Shown here one piece after another: positions 24,363 through 32,506 of a DNA stretch of 35,645 bases. Source of the DNA: Burkholderiales bacterium (GTDB lineage: Bacteria; Pseudomonadota; Gammaproteobacteria; Burkholderiales; Burkholderiaceae_E). Both the position numbers and the translations under genes were made by a program. Below the pieces are notes generated by a model. It saw nothing but the letters and a program-made list of their open reading frames with translations, searched no databases and was not told where the DNA came from. Location of the stretch: contig JADCHE010000089.1 of NCBI GenBank assembly GCA_020248665.1, positions 1-35,645 on the forward strand. The letters are read 5' to 3'. The stretch's first letter is position 1, and each line of letters begins with the position of its first letter.

Positions 24363-25529
24363 ATGATCCGCTTCGACCCCAGCGCCCGTGGCCCGCTCGA
24401 CGGCATCCGCGTCGTCGACCTGTCGCGCCTGGTCGCCGGCAACATGCTGACCCTGCAGCTCGCCGACTTCGGCGCCGACGTGATCAAGGTCGAGCGCCCC
24501 GGCGAGGGCGACGACCTGCGCCGCTGGAAGGAAGCCGGCCAGCCGATCTACTGGAAGGTCTACGGCCGCAACAAGCGCTCGATGGCGCTCGACATGAAGA
24601 GCGAGGCCGGCCTCGCGCGGCTGCGCAAGCTGCTGCGCCACGCGCAGGTGCTGGTCGAGAACTTCGTGCCGGGCGGCCTCGAGAAGATCGGCCTCGCGCC
24701 CGCGACGCTGCACGCCGACAATCCGTCGCTGGTGATCGTGCGGATCTCCGGCTGGGGCCAGACCGGGCCCTACTCGCACAAGCCCGGCTTCGGCACGCTG
24801 GTCGAGGCGATGAGCGGCTTCGCGCACCTGAACGGCTTTCCCGACCGGCCGCCGGCGCTGCCGCCGCTCGCGCTCGCCGACATGATCGCCGGCATCCAGG
24901 GCGCGTTCGCGACGATGACCGCGCTGCGCGTCGCCGAGCGCGGCGGCGCGGGCCAGGTGATCGACCTGTCGCTGTTCGAGCCGATCTTCTCGACGATCGC
25001 CTCCGAGGCCGCGAAGACGCGGCTCACCGGCGAGGCGACGCTGCGCGCCGGCAACCAGTCGACGCACGCCGCGCCACGCAACGTCTACGCGTGCTCGGAC
25101 GGCGGCTGGGTCGCGCTGTCGGGCTCGATGCAGTCGATGGCGATGCGCATCTTCGACACCATCGGCCGGCCCGAGCTGAAGACCGATCCGCGCTTCCACG
25201 ACAACACCGCGCGCGTCGCGAACCGCGATGCGCTCGATGCGATCCTCGGCGGCTTCATCGTCGAGCGCACGACCGCCGAGAACCTCGCGCTGTTCGAGGC
25301 CGCCGGCGTCACCGTCGGCCCGGTCTGCGACATGGCCGAGCTGCTCGACCATCCCTACACCCGCGGGCGCGAGGCGATCGTCGACGTCGAGGACGCCGAC
25401 CTGGGCGCGCTGCCGATGCACAACGTGGTGCCGCGGCTCACCGGCAGCCCGGGCGGCTTCCGCCGGCCCGCGCCGGCGCTCGGCGAGCACACCGACGAGA
25501 TCCTCGCCGAGCTCGACCGCCTGCCCTGA
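24363..25529 (+). CDS. CaiB/BaiF-type CoA-transferase (class III)
   Basis: A 388-residue class III CoA-transferase that moves CoA between two carboxylic acids. Typical blocks are GPLDGIRVVDLSRLVAGNMLTLQLADFGADVIKVERP, GRNKRSMALDMKS, VENFVPGGLEKIGL, ISGWGQTGPYSHKPGFGTLVEAMSGF and the catalytic Asp D173 in LALADMIAG. The C-terminal part with GVTVGPVCDMAELLDHPYTRGREA is the usual swivel domain. Length is standard. It begins a plus-strand pair with the CitE-like gene 19 bases downstream of its stop, a common pairing in which an acid is activated to its CoA ester and then cleaved. The actual acids cannot be told from sequence. Confidence 0.93.
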   Translation: MIRFDPSARGPLDGIRVVDLSRLVAGNMLTLQLADFGADVIKVERPGEGDDLRRWKEAGQPIYWKVYGRNKRSMALDMKSEAGLARLRKLLRHAQVLVENFVPGGLEKIGLAPATLHADNPSLVIVRISGWGQTGPYSHKPGFGTLVEAMSGFAHLNGFPDRPPALPPLALADMIAGIQGAFATMTALRVAERGGAGQVIDLSLFEPIFSTIASEAAKTRLTGEATLRAGNQSTHAAPRNVYACSDGGWVALSGSMQSMAMRIFDTIGRPELKTDPRFHDNTARVANRDALDAILGGFIVERTTAENLALFEAAGVTVGPVCDMAELLDHPYTRGREAIVDVEDADLGALPMHNVVPRLTGSPGGFRRPAPALGEHTDEILAELDRLP

Positions 25530-25548
25530 CCGCGCCCCGGAGACCGCG

Positions 25549-26457
25549 ATGCACCTGTCCGATTCGCCCCGCGAGCTGCCCGTCTGGCGCTCGATCCTGT
25601 TCGTCCCCGCGGTCAGCGACCGGTTCGTCGACAGTGCGCTCAAGGGCGACGCCGACGCGCTGCAGATCGACCTGGAGGACAGCATCGGCCCCTCGCAGAA
25701 GGACGAGGCGCGCGCGCGCGTCGCCGCGATCGCGGACCGCTTCGCCGCCGCGGGCCGCGACGTGACCGTCCGCGTGAACCGCCCGTGGCGGATGCTGGTG
25801 CGCGACCTCGAGGCGACGGTGCGCGCGTCGGTGCGCGCGATCGCGATGCCGAAGGTCCCCGACGCGGAGTTCGTACGCGAGCTCGCCGGCGTGCTCGCCG
25901 AGCTCGAGCGCGAGCGCGGCCTGCCGGTCGGCCACACCCGCGTGATCACGATGGTCGAGGACGCCGAGGGCCTCGCGCACCTCGACGCCATCGCGGCCTC
26001 GCATGCGCGGGTGGTGGGGCAGATCGTCGGCGGCGAGGACCTGTCGGTGTCGCTCGGCTCGACCGTCGACGACGATGCGATGTACGTGCCGAACGTCGAC
26101 AACGTGCGCGCCGCGCGCCGCGCCGGCGTGCTGCCGATCGGGTTCGTCGGCTCGGTCGCCGACTACCGCGACGTCGACGCGTACCGCGCGCGGATCGTGC
26201 GCGCGCGCAGGCTCGGCTTCGAGGGTGCGTTCTGCATCCACCCGACGCAGGTCGCGATCTGCAACGAGGCGTTCTCGCCCGACCCGGCCGAGGTCGCGAC
26301 CGCGCGCGAGATGGTCGAGGCCTTCGAGCGCGAGGTGGGCGCGGGCCGCGCGGCGTTCGCGTGGAAGGGGCGGATGGTCGACCTGCCGGTGGTCGACCGT
26401 GCGCGACGGCTGCTCGCCCGGCACGACGCGATCGCCGCGAAGGCACGGCCGGCCTGA
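25549..26457 (+). CDS. HpcH/HpaI aldolase / CitE-like CoA lyase
   Basis: A 302-residue protein of the CitE-like group (malyl-, citramalyl- or citryl-CoA lyases, PF03328). It starts with WRSILFVPAVSDRFVDSAL and ALQIDLEDSIGPSQKDEAR (the Mg-binding E-D pair), VRVNRP with the substrate Arg, AIAMPKVPD, VITMVEDAEGLAHL, IVGGEDLSVSLG and the CoA-side GFEGAFCIHPTQV. These enzymes cleave a 3-hydroxyacyl-CoA to acetyl- or propionyl-CoA plus a 2-oxo acid. GGAG lies seven bases before the ATG. The adjacent CoA-transferase suggests activation followed by cleavage, as in itaconate or mesaconate degradation; the particular substrate is inference. Confidence 0.9.
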   Translation: MHLSDSPRELPVWRSILFVPAVSDRFVDSALKGDADALQIDLEDSIGPSQKDEARARVAAIADRFAAAGRDVTVRVNRPWRMLVRDLEATVRASVRAIAMPKVPDAEFVRELAGVLAELERERGLPVGHTRVITMVEDAEGLAHLDAIAASHARVVGQIVGGEDLSVSLGSTVDDDAMYVPNVDNVRAARRAGVLPIGFVGSVADYRDVDAYRARIVRARRLGFEGAFCIHPTQVAICNEAFSPDPAEVATAREMVEAFEREVGAGRAAFAWKGRMVDLPVVDRARRLLARHDAIAAKARPA

Positions 26458-26522
26458 ACGCACGGACGTCTCCGCGCAAACCTCCCCGACCGCGCCGGGC
26501 CGCGGGCCGGCCCGCGTGGCCC

Positions 26523-26536
26523 TTGATCTGACGCAA
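26523..26536. promoter_or_regulatory. FNR/Anr-like box before the cytochrome c gene
   Basis: TTGAT-CTGA-CGCAA fits the FNR/CRP-family consensus TTGAT-N4-ATCAA at 8 of 10 positions and is symmetric further out (CCTTG and CAAGG). It lies 59 bases before the ATG, leaving room for a start site about 41 bases downstream of its centre. Confidence 0.5.
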
Positions 26537-26595
26537 GGCGCGCCGGCGGCGCGAGCGCACGCTGGAGTCGTTCCCACCCCAACGAGGAGACGACC

Positions 26596-27012
26596 ATGAG
26601 AAGACTGCCCGCCCTCGCGCTCGCGATCGGCGCGATCGCGACCGCCCCCGCGCTCGCGCAATCGATCGACTACGGACAGGCCGAGTTCTCGGCGAGCTGC
26701 AGCGGCTGTCACGGGACGACGGCCCGCGGCGACGGCCACTTCCGCGAGTTCCTGAACCGACCGCCCGCGGACCTGACCGTGCTCGCACGGAACAACGGGG
26801 GCGTCTTCCCCGCACAGCGCGTGATGCAGGCGATCGACGGCCGCAACACCGTCACCGGTCACGGCCGCGCCGGCGAGATGCCGATCTGGGGCACCGCCTA
26901 TGCGATGCAGGCCAAGGGCGACCCGGGCACCGCCGGGCTGCCGCCCGAGGCGGCGGCGCGCATGAAGATCGCGCTGCTGGTCGACTACCTGAACCGCATC
27001 CAGCAGCGCTGA
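26596..27012 (+). CDS. Periplasmic monohaem cytochrome c
   Basis: A 138-residue class I cytochrome c. A signal peptide (LPALALAIGAIATAPALAQS) precedes a single haem-binding motif C35-S-G-C-H39 (SCSGCHGTTARGDG); M95 in GRAGEMPIWG is the likely sixth iron ligand. The C-terminal helix LLVDYLNRIQQR closes the fold. GAGGAG precedes the ATG. It would shuttle electrons in the periplasm to a terminal oxidase or from a dehydrogenase. An FNR-like box upstream suggests induction under low oxygen. It is monocistronic and converges on the GMC oxidoreductase gene across a short hairpin, so it is not in that operon. Confidence 0.93.
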   Translation: MRRLPALALAIGAIATAPALAQSIDYGQAEFSASCSGCHGTTARGDGHFREFLNRPPADLTVLARNNGGVFPAQRVMQAIDGRNTVTGHGRAGEMPIWGTAYAMQAKGDPGTAGLPPEAAARMKIALLVDYLNRIQQR

Positions 27013-27041
27013 CGCGCACCCGAGCGGGCGCCGCGCCGGTT

Positions 27042-27057
27042 CGGCCCCCAGGGGCCG
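27042..27057. terminator. Candidate shared terminator between convergent genes
   Basis: CGGCCCC-CA-GGGGCCG, a perfect 7-bp inverted repeat in the 61 bases between the cytochrome c and GMC gene ends. The tight loop would open one or two pairs in practice. No T-run. Confidence 0.4.
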
Positions 27058-27073
27058 CGGCCGGCCGCGGCCC

Positions 27074-28726
27074 TCAGGCCGCGAGCGCCTCGCCCGCCGA
27101 CCCGACCCGCGCCGCCGCGCGGATCAGCTCGACCGCCTTCTCCGCGATCATGATCGTCGGCGCGTTGGTGTTGCCGCCCACGATCCGCGGCATGATCGAC
27201 GCGTCGACGACGCGCAGCCCCACGACGCCGTGCACCCGCAGCGACGCGTCGACGACGTCGCGCTCACCCGGCCCCATCCGGCAGCTCCCCACCGGGTGGT
27301 AGATCGTGTCGACGCGCTCGCGCATGAACGCCTCGATCTGCGCGTCGGTGCGCGCGCCGGCCGAGGCCGCGAGCTCGCGGCCGCCGAAGCGCGCGAGCGC
27401 CGGCTGGGACAGCACGTGCCGCATCGCCTTGAAGCCGCGCACCATCGCGTCGACGTCGTCGCGCTCGGCGAGGAACGCCGGGTCGATCGAGGGCGCGGCC
27501 ATCGGGTCGGCGCTCGCGAGCCGCACGCGGCCGCGGCTCTTCGGCCGCAGCAGGCAGACGTGGCACGAGTAGCCGTGCCCGAACACCGTCTTGCGGCCGT
27601 GGTCGACGAGCTTGCCGATCACGAAGTGCAGCTGCACGTCGGGCTCGGGCTCCTCGGGTCGCGTGCGCAGGAAGGCGCCGGCCTCGGCGAAGTTCGTCGT
27701 CAGCGGCCCGGTGCGCGCGCGGCGCCACTCGCCGACGCCGCGCAGCAGCCGCGGCAGCCCGGCGAGCGACAGGCCGAAGAGCTCGGTCGCGCCGGGCAGG
27801 TCGACCACCTGGACCACGTCCGGATGGTCGTGCAGCGACTCGCCGACGCCCGGAAGGTCGTGGACCACCGGAATGCCGAGCTGGCGCAGGTGCGCGCCCG
27901 GGCCGATGCCCGACAGCATCAGCAGCTGCGGCGAGCCGAACGCGCCCGACGACAGCAGCACCTCCCGGCGCGCGAGCGCCCGCGCGGTCGAGCCGTCGGC
28001 GAGCCGGTACTCGACGCCGCTCGCGCGATGGCCGTCGAGCACCAGCCGCGTCGCGTGCGCGCCGGTGATCACCGCGAGGTTCGGCCGGCCGAGCGCCGGT
28101 GCGAGATACGCCTTGGCCGCGCTGCAGCGCTCGCCGTTGCGATGCGTGACCTGATACCAGCCGACGCCTTCCTGCGTCGGTCCGTTGAAGTCGGCGTTCT
28201 CGGACAGCCCCGCCTGCACGCCGGCCTCGATGAAGGCCTTCGCGTAGGGATTCGGCGCGCGCAGGTCGGCGACGTTCAGGGGCCCGCCGGTGCCGTGCAG
28301 CTCGTCGGCGCCGCGCTCGTTGTGCTCGGCACGCCGGAAGAGCGGCAGCACGTCCCGCCACGCCCAGCCCGGGTTGCCCTGGGTGGCCCAGTGGTCGTAG
28401 TCCGAAGGCACGCCGCGCGCGTAGATCATCGCGTTGATCGAACTCGAGCCGCCGAGCACCTTGCCGCGCGGCTGGTAGCCGCGCCGGCCGCCGAGCCCCG
28501 GCTGGGGCACCGTCTGCAGCGCCCAGTTGGCCTGGCCGTTCTTCGCGAGCAGCGCGAGGCCCGCGGGGCAATGGATCAGCACGCTCGAGTCGGGCGGGCC
28601 GGCCTCGAGCAGCGCGACCGTGACGCCCGGGTCCTCGGACAGCCGTGCGGCGAGCACGCAGCCGGCCGAGCCGGCGCCGACGATCACGTAGTCGAACTCG
28701 GTGGGGCGGGAGACGGTGGCGTTCAT
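27074..28726 (-). CDS. GMC family FAD oxidoreductase (choline dehydrogenase-like)
   Basis: A 550-residue flavoprotein of the glucose-methanol-choline family. The FAD-binding start YVIVGAGSAGCVLAARLSED, the GMC signature GGSSSINAMIYARG, the second signature SSGAFGSPQLLMLSGIG, and the C-terminal active-site YHPVGSCRMG and GNTNAPTIMIAEKAVELI are all present, so it should be active as an alcohol dehydrogenase or oxidase with quinone or another acceptor. No signal peptide is visible, so it is cytoplasmic or loosely membrane bound. It is the last gene of the minus-strand operon that starts with the GntR regulator, 90 bases after the SDR gene. The substrate is probably the compound, or a derivative of it, imported by the TRAP transporter. 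Confidence 0.93.
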   Translation of the reverse strand: MNATVSRPTEFDYVIVGAGSAGCVLAARLSEDPGVTVALLEAGPPDSSVLIHCPAGLALLAKNGQANWALQTVPQPGLGGRRGYQPRGKVLGGSSSINAMIYARGVPSDYDHWATQGNPGWAWRDVLPLFRRAEHNERGADELHGTGGPLNVADLRAPNPYAKAFIEAGVQAGLSENADFNGPTQEGVGWYQVTHRNGERCSAAKAYLAPALGRPNLAVITGAHATRLVLDGHRASGVEYRLADGSTARALARREVLLSSGAFGSPQLLMLSGIGPGAHLRQLGIPVVHDLPGVGESLHDHPDVVQVVDLPGATELFGLSLAGLPRLLRGVGEWRRARTGPLTTNFAEAGAFLRTRPEEPEPDVQLHFVIGKLVDHGRKTVFGHGYSCHVCLLRPKSRGRVRLASADPMAAPSIDPAFLAERDDVDAMVRGFKAMRHVLSQPALARFGGRELAASAGARTDAQIEAFMRERVDTIYHPVGSCRMGPGERDVVDASLRVHGVVGLRVVDASIMPRIVGGNTNAPTIMIAEKAVELIRAAARVGSAGEALAA

Positions 28727-28816
28727 GCCCCTCCTTGTACTCCGGTCTCGGGAAGGCCGAAACCTCGGCCGTCGAGGATGCCCTCTAATCGCGGCCCGCC
28801 GGGTACCGCCGACGGC

Positions 28817-29608
28817 TCAGCAGCGGATCGAGATCCCGCCGTCGACCGCCAGCACCTGCCCGGTGATGTACTCGGCCTCGTCCGAGGCGAGGAACGCGGC
28901 AGCCCTCGCGATGTCCCAGCCGGTGCCCATCCGGCCGGTCGGGCACAGCGCGTTGCGCTTCTCGATCATCTCGGCCTCGGACGCGTACTGGCCGACGATC
29001 GCCTTCTCGATGTGCGGCGTGTGCATCATTCCCGGCATGATCGCGTTGGCGCGGATGCCCTTCTTCGCGTACTCGAGCGCGATCGACGCGGTCAGGTGGT
29101 TCAGCCCCGCCTTGCTCGCGTAGTAGGCCGGGTACGGATAGCCGGTGTAGCGCACCGCGGCGATCGAGGAGATGTTGACGATCGCGCCCTTGCCCTGCTT
29201 CACCATGTGCGGGATCACCGCCTGGCAGGTGAGGAACACGCTCTTCAGGTTCACGTCCATCGCGAGGTCCCACTCGGCCTCGGTCAGCGTCTCGGTCGTA
29301 CCCATCGCGGGCAGCCCGACGTTGTTGTGCAGCACGTCGATGCGGCCCCACTTCGCGACGACCGCGTCGACGACCGCGCGGATCTCCTCGCGCTTCGTCA
29401 CGTCGCAGCGCCAGCCCTCGGCGGCGCCGCCCTCGCCGCGGATGATGCCGACCGTCTCGTACGCCGCATCGAGCACGATGTCGACCGCCGCGACCGTCGC
29501 GCCGTCGCGCGCGTACTGCACCGCCGCCGCCTTGCCGTTGCCCCAGCCCGGGCCGACCGAGCCGGCGCCGAACACCACGGCCACGCGGCCTTCGAAACGT
29601 CGTGTCAT
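28817..29608 (-). CDS. Short-chain dehydrogenase/reductase
   Basis: A 263-residue classical SDR. The cofactor site is a variant (FGAGSVGPGWGNGKAAAV instead of TGxxxGIG), followed by the D of VAAVDIV (which favours NAD), CDVT, NNVG, the catalytic Ser in VNISSIAAV and the Y-x-x-x-K pair in YYASKAGL. The C-terminal GRMGTGWDIARAAAFLASDEAEYITGQVLAVDGG is standard. The ATG at 29608 (MTRRFEG) is chosen because GGGAG precedes it; an upstream ATG at 29629 would add MRKGVSS. It oxidises a hydroxyl or reduces a carbonyl. It lies 58 bases after the TRAP permease gene in the same direction, before the GMC gene, and would act on the same substrate or its product. Confidence 0.92.
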   Translation of the reverse strand: MTRRFEGRVAVVFGAGSVGPGWGNGKAAAVQYARDGATVAAVDIVLDAAYETVGIIRGEGGAAEGWRCDVTKREEIRAVVDAVVAKWGRIDVLHNNVGLPAMGTTETLTEAEWDLAMDVNLKSVFLTCQAVIPHMVKQGKGAIVNISSIAAVRYTGYPYPAYYASKAGLNHLTASIALEYAKKGIRANAIMPGMMHTPHIEKAIVGQYASEAEMIEKRNALCPTGRMGTGWDIARAAAFLASDEAEYITGQVLAVDGGISIRC

Positions 29609-29666
29609 GCTCGAGACTCCCTTCCTCATCGGGCCGCGGCGCCGCGCTCGACGGCGCCGCGGCGGT

Positions 29667-30953
29667 TCATCGTCCGCCGACCACCGCCGGCAGCCAGGTC
29701 GACAGCGCGGGCACGTAGGTCACCAGCAGCACCACCCCGATCGCCGCGCCGAGGAACGGGATCGCCTCCCGGTTGACCTCGTCGCTCGGCGCCTTCGCGA
29801 TCAGCGCACCGATCGACAGGCAGATCGCCACCGGCGGCGTGATCAGCCCGATCAGCAGGTTGATGCCGACGATCATCGAGAAGTGGTACGGGTCGATGCC
29901 GAACTTCGCCGCGACCGGGTAGAGCACCGGGCAGAGCAGCACCAGGGCCGGCCCGTTCTCCATGAACGTGCCGACCAGCAGCAGCAGCACGTTGACGACC
30001 AGCAGGAACATCACCGGGCTGCCGATCGAGCCGAGCATCCACTCCGAGATCCGCTGCGGCGCCTGCTCGTAGGCGAGGAACCACGAGACGATCTGCGCAC
30101 CGCCGAGGATGATCATGATCACCGCGGTGCCGCGCGCCGACGCCACCAGCGCCTGCCACAGCTTGCGCAGGTCGAGCTCGCGGTGCACGAACAGGCCCAC
30201 GAACAGCGCGTAGGCCACCGCGACCGCCGACGACTCGGTGACGTTGAACACGCCCGTGCGGATGCCGACGATCAGCAGCACCGGCATCGCGAGCGCCCAG
30301 ATCGCGCGCACGAACGCGTGCCACATCCCGGCCGCGCCGACGCGCTCGGCGGTCGGGTAGTTCCTGCGCCGGCTCACGATCAGCGCGACGAGCATCATCG
30401 CCGTCGCGTACATCAGCCCCGGGATCACCGCGGACATGAACAGCTTCAGCGGCGAGAGGTTGGTGAGCACGCTGATCACGAGGAAGGTGATCGACGGCGG
30501 GATGATCGGTCCGACGACGTTCGCCGCCGCCGTCAGCGCGGCGGCGAACCCGCGGTCGTAGCCGGCCTTGATCATCGACGGGATCAGCACCTTGCCGAGC
30601 GCCGAGGTGTCCGCGACGGCCGAACCCGAGATCCCCGCCATCAGCGTCGCCGACGCGACGTTGCTCATCGCGAGGCCGCCGCGGAAGCGCCCGAACAGCG
30701 CGTTGGAGAACCCGAGCAGGCGGTCGGTCATGCCGCCGAGCGACATCAGCTCGCCGGCCAGCAGGAACAGCGGGATCGCCAGCAGCAGGAAGCTGTCCAG
30801 CCCCTGGTAGACCTGCTGCGGCACGATCATGAGGTCGATGTCGCCGACCGACAGCACCGCGATCGTCGCCGACAGCACCAGCGCGAAGGCGACCGGCACC
30901 GCGAGCAGCAGCAGCACGGTGAGCGACACCGCGAGCACGCCCAGCATCGTCAT
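29667..30953 (-). CDS. dctM: TRAP transporter large permease (DctM)
   Basis: A 428-residue integral membrane protein with about 12 hydrophobic segments, the usual size for DctM. Family blocks include VPQQVYQGLDSFLLLAIPLFLLAGELMS, ISGSAVADTSALGKVLIPSM, GPIIPPSITFLVI and the C-terminal GLITPPVAICLSIGA. The DctM subunit is the sodium-driven translocation channel of tripartite ATP-independent transporters. It follows dctQ by 7 bases and precedes the dehydrogenase genes. Start ATG (MTMLGVLAV) as given. Confidence 0.95.
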   Translation of the reverse strand: MTMLGVLAVSLTVLLLLAVPVAFALVLSATIAVLSVGDIDLMIVPQQVYQGLDSFLLLAIPLFLLAGELMSLGGMTDRLLGFSNALFGRFRGGLAMSNVASATLMAGISGSAVADTSALGKVLIPSMIKAGYDRGFAAALTAAANVVGPIIPPSITFLVISVLTNLSPLKLFMSAVIPGLMYATAMMLVALIVSRRRNYPTAERVGAAGMWHAFVRAIWALAMPVLLIVGIRTGVFNVTESSAVAVAYALFVGLFVHRELDLRKLWQALVASARGTAVIMIILGGAQIVSWFLAYEQAPQRISEWMLGSIGSPVMFLLVVNVLLLLVGTFMENGPALVLLCPVLYPVAAKFGIDPYHFSMIVGINLLIGLITPPVAICLSIGALIAKAPSDEVNREAIPFLGAAIGVVLLVTYVPALSTWLPAVVGGR

Positions 30954-30960
30954 CGCGCGT

Positions 30961-31515
30961 TCACTCCGTGTGCAGCGAGGAATCCACCGGCGGCGTCTCG
31001 CCGCCGAGCCGGGCCAGCCCGAGCACGACCGCCATCAGCACGGCGCCCACGCACATCGACGCGTACGGCACCGTCATCGGGATCTCGAGCGCCGGCGAGT
31101 CCTGCACCGCGTTCATCTCGGCGAAGCGGAAGCCCGCCCAGCCGAGCACGAACGCGGTCGCCATCATCGCCGTGTCGCGCAGCCCGAGCAGCACCGCGCG
31201 CGTGCGCGGCCCGACCGCGTCGACCAGTGCGCCGACCGCGATGTGCCCGCCGCTGCGCAGGCACGCGCCGGTGCCGAGCATCGCCATCCACGCGACCAGC
31301 ATCCGCGCGACCTCCTCGGTCCACGCGGGCGCGCGGCCGACCACGTAGCGGCCGAACACCTGGTAGAAGAGCGTCGCGGCGACCGCGAGCAGCATCAGGC
31401 CGAGGACCACGTCGAGCACGCGCTCGATGCGGCGCGCCCAGGCGATCGCGGCGTTGGGCGGGCGCCTCGCGGCGCCCGCTCCGCTGCCCGCCGCCCCGTC
31501 GACCGAGGCGCTCAC
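30961..31515 (-). CDS. dctQ: TRAP transporter small permease (DctQ)
   Basis: A 184-residue protein with four hydrophobic helices, typical of DctQ. The middle has RYVVGRAPAWTEEVARMLVAWMAMLGTGACLRSGGHIAV, the DctQ signature in which W-x-E-E-x-A-R is the best-conserved piece. An N-terminal Ala/Gly-rich stretch of about 25 residues is longer than usual. It starts one base after the dctP stop and is followed closely by dctM, as in standard dctPQM operons. Confidence 0.92.
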   Translation of the reverse strand: MSASVDGAAGSGAGAARRPPNAAIAWARRIERVLDVVLGLMLLAVAATLFYQVFGRYVVGRAPAWTEEVARMLVAWMAMLGTGACLRSGGHIAVGALVDAVGPRTRAVLLGLRDTAMMATAFVLGWAGFRFAEMNAVQDSPALEIPMTVPYASMCVGAVLMAVVLGLARLGGETPPVDSSLHTE

Positions 31516-31516
31516 C

Positions 31517-32506
31517 TCACTTGACCGCGGAGAACCGCGCCGCCCACGGGGCGAGGTCGGGGAACTCCTTGCCGATGTCGCCGAGCCGCGCGCGCATCGC
31601 CTCGCGATCGATGTCGTTGAACTGCATGCCGCGGCCCTCGAGCTTCTTCCTCAGGTCCGACTCCATCGAGACCATCCGGTCGGTCGCGGCGAGCATCGCC
31701 GCCTCGCCCTCGTCCTTCAGCAGCTTCTGGACGTCGGCCGGCAGCTGCTTGAAGCGCGCGTCGCTGAAGATCCAGGTCATCGCGCCGATGATGTGCCGGG
31801 TGTCGATCGCGAACTTCTGCACCTCGTTGAACTTCATCGAGTCGACGATCTCGAGCGGGTTCTCCTGCCCGTCGACGACGCCCTGCTGCATCGAGGTGAA
31901 GAGCTCGGCCACGCCCATCGGCACCGGACTCGCGCCGAGCAGCTCCCAGGTCATCCTGTACATCTTCAGCGGCGGCACGCGCAGCTTCAGGCCCTTGATG
32001 TCGGCGACCGACCTGACCGGCTTGTTCGAGGTCAGCCAGCGCGCGCCGCGGTAGCCCGCGCCGATGATCCGGAACTGGGTCTTCTTCGCGACCTCCTCCA
32101 TGAACTCCTGGCCGACCGGACCGTAGTAGACCTTCTTGAAGTGGTCGACGTCGCGGACCAGGTACGGATACGCCTCGAGGCCCGGCAGGATGTTGTAGCG
32201 GTCGAGCGTGCCGATCGACTGCAGCACGATGTGGTTCGTGCCGATCCGCAGGCCCTCGATCGATGCCGGCCAGTCGCCGGTCGAGCCGCTCGCGGCGATC
32301 TCGATCTTCACGCGTCCGCCGGACTTCTGCTCGACCGCCTTCGCGTAGGCCTCGGCGGTCTCGAACCAGATGTTGCCCGGGTTGTAGATGTGCGCCATCT
32401 TCAGCACGAGCGGCTGGCCCTGCGCGAACGCGGGCACGGCGGGCAGCGCGGCGGCGAGCGCCGAGGCGCCGGCGGCCTTGATCAGGTCTCGCTTGGTCAT
32501 CGTCAT
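31517..32506 (-). CDS. dctP: TRAP transporter solute-binding protein (DctP)
   Basis: A 329-residue periplasmic binding protein. The signal peptide MTKRDLIKAAGASALAAALPAVPAFAQG resembles a Sec or Tat-type leader. Mature features of the DctP family include VLKMAHIYNPGNIWFETAEAYAKAVEQKSGGRVKIEI, IKGLKLRVPPLKMYRMTWELLGASPVPM, where the Arg of KLRVPP binds the ligand carboxylate, and MQQGVVDGQENPLE. Specificity is thus probably for an organic or sugar acid. Its start overlaps the end of the GntR gene by 4 bases (ATGA), so regulator and transporter share one mRNA. Confidence 0.95.
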   Translation of the reverse strand: MTMTKRDLIKAAGASALAAALPAVPAFAQGQPLVLKMAHIYNPGNIWFETAEAYAKAVEQKSGGRVKIEIAASGSTGDWPASIEGLRIGTNHIVLQSIGTLDRYNILPGLEAYPYLVRDVDHFKKVYYGPVGQEFMEEVAKKTQFRIIGAGYRGARWLTSNKPVRSVADIKGLKLRVPPLKMYRMTWELLGASPVPMGVAELFTSMQQGVVDGQENPLEIVDSMKFNEVQKFAIDTRHIIGAMTWIFSDARFKQLPADVQKLLKDEGEAAMLAATDRMVSMESDLRKKLEGRGMQFNDIDREAMRARLGDIGKEFPDLAPWAARFSAVK

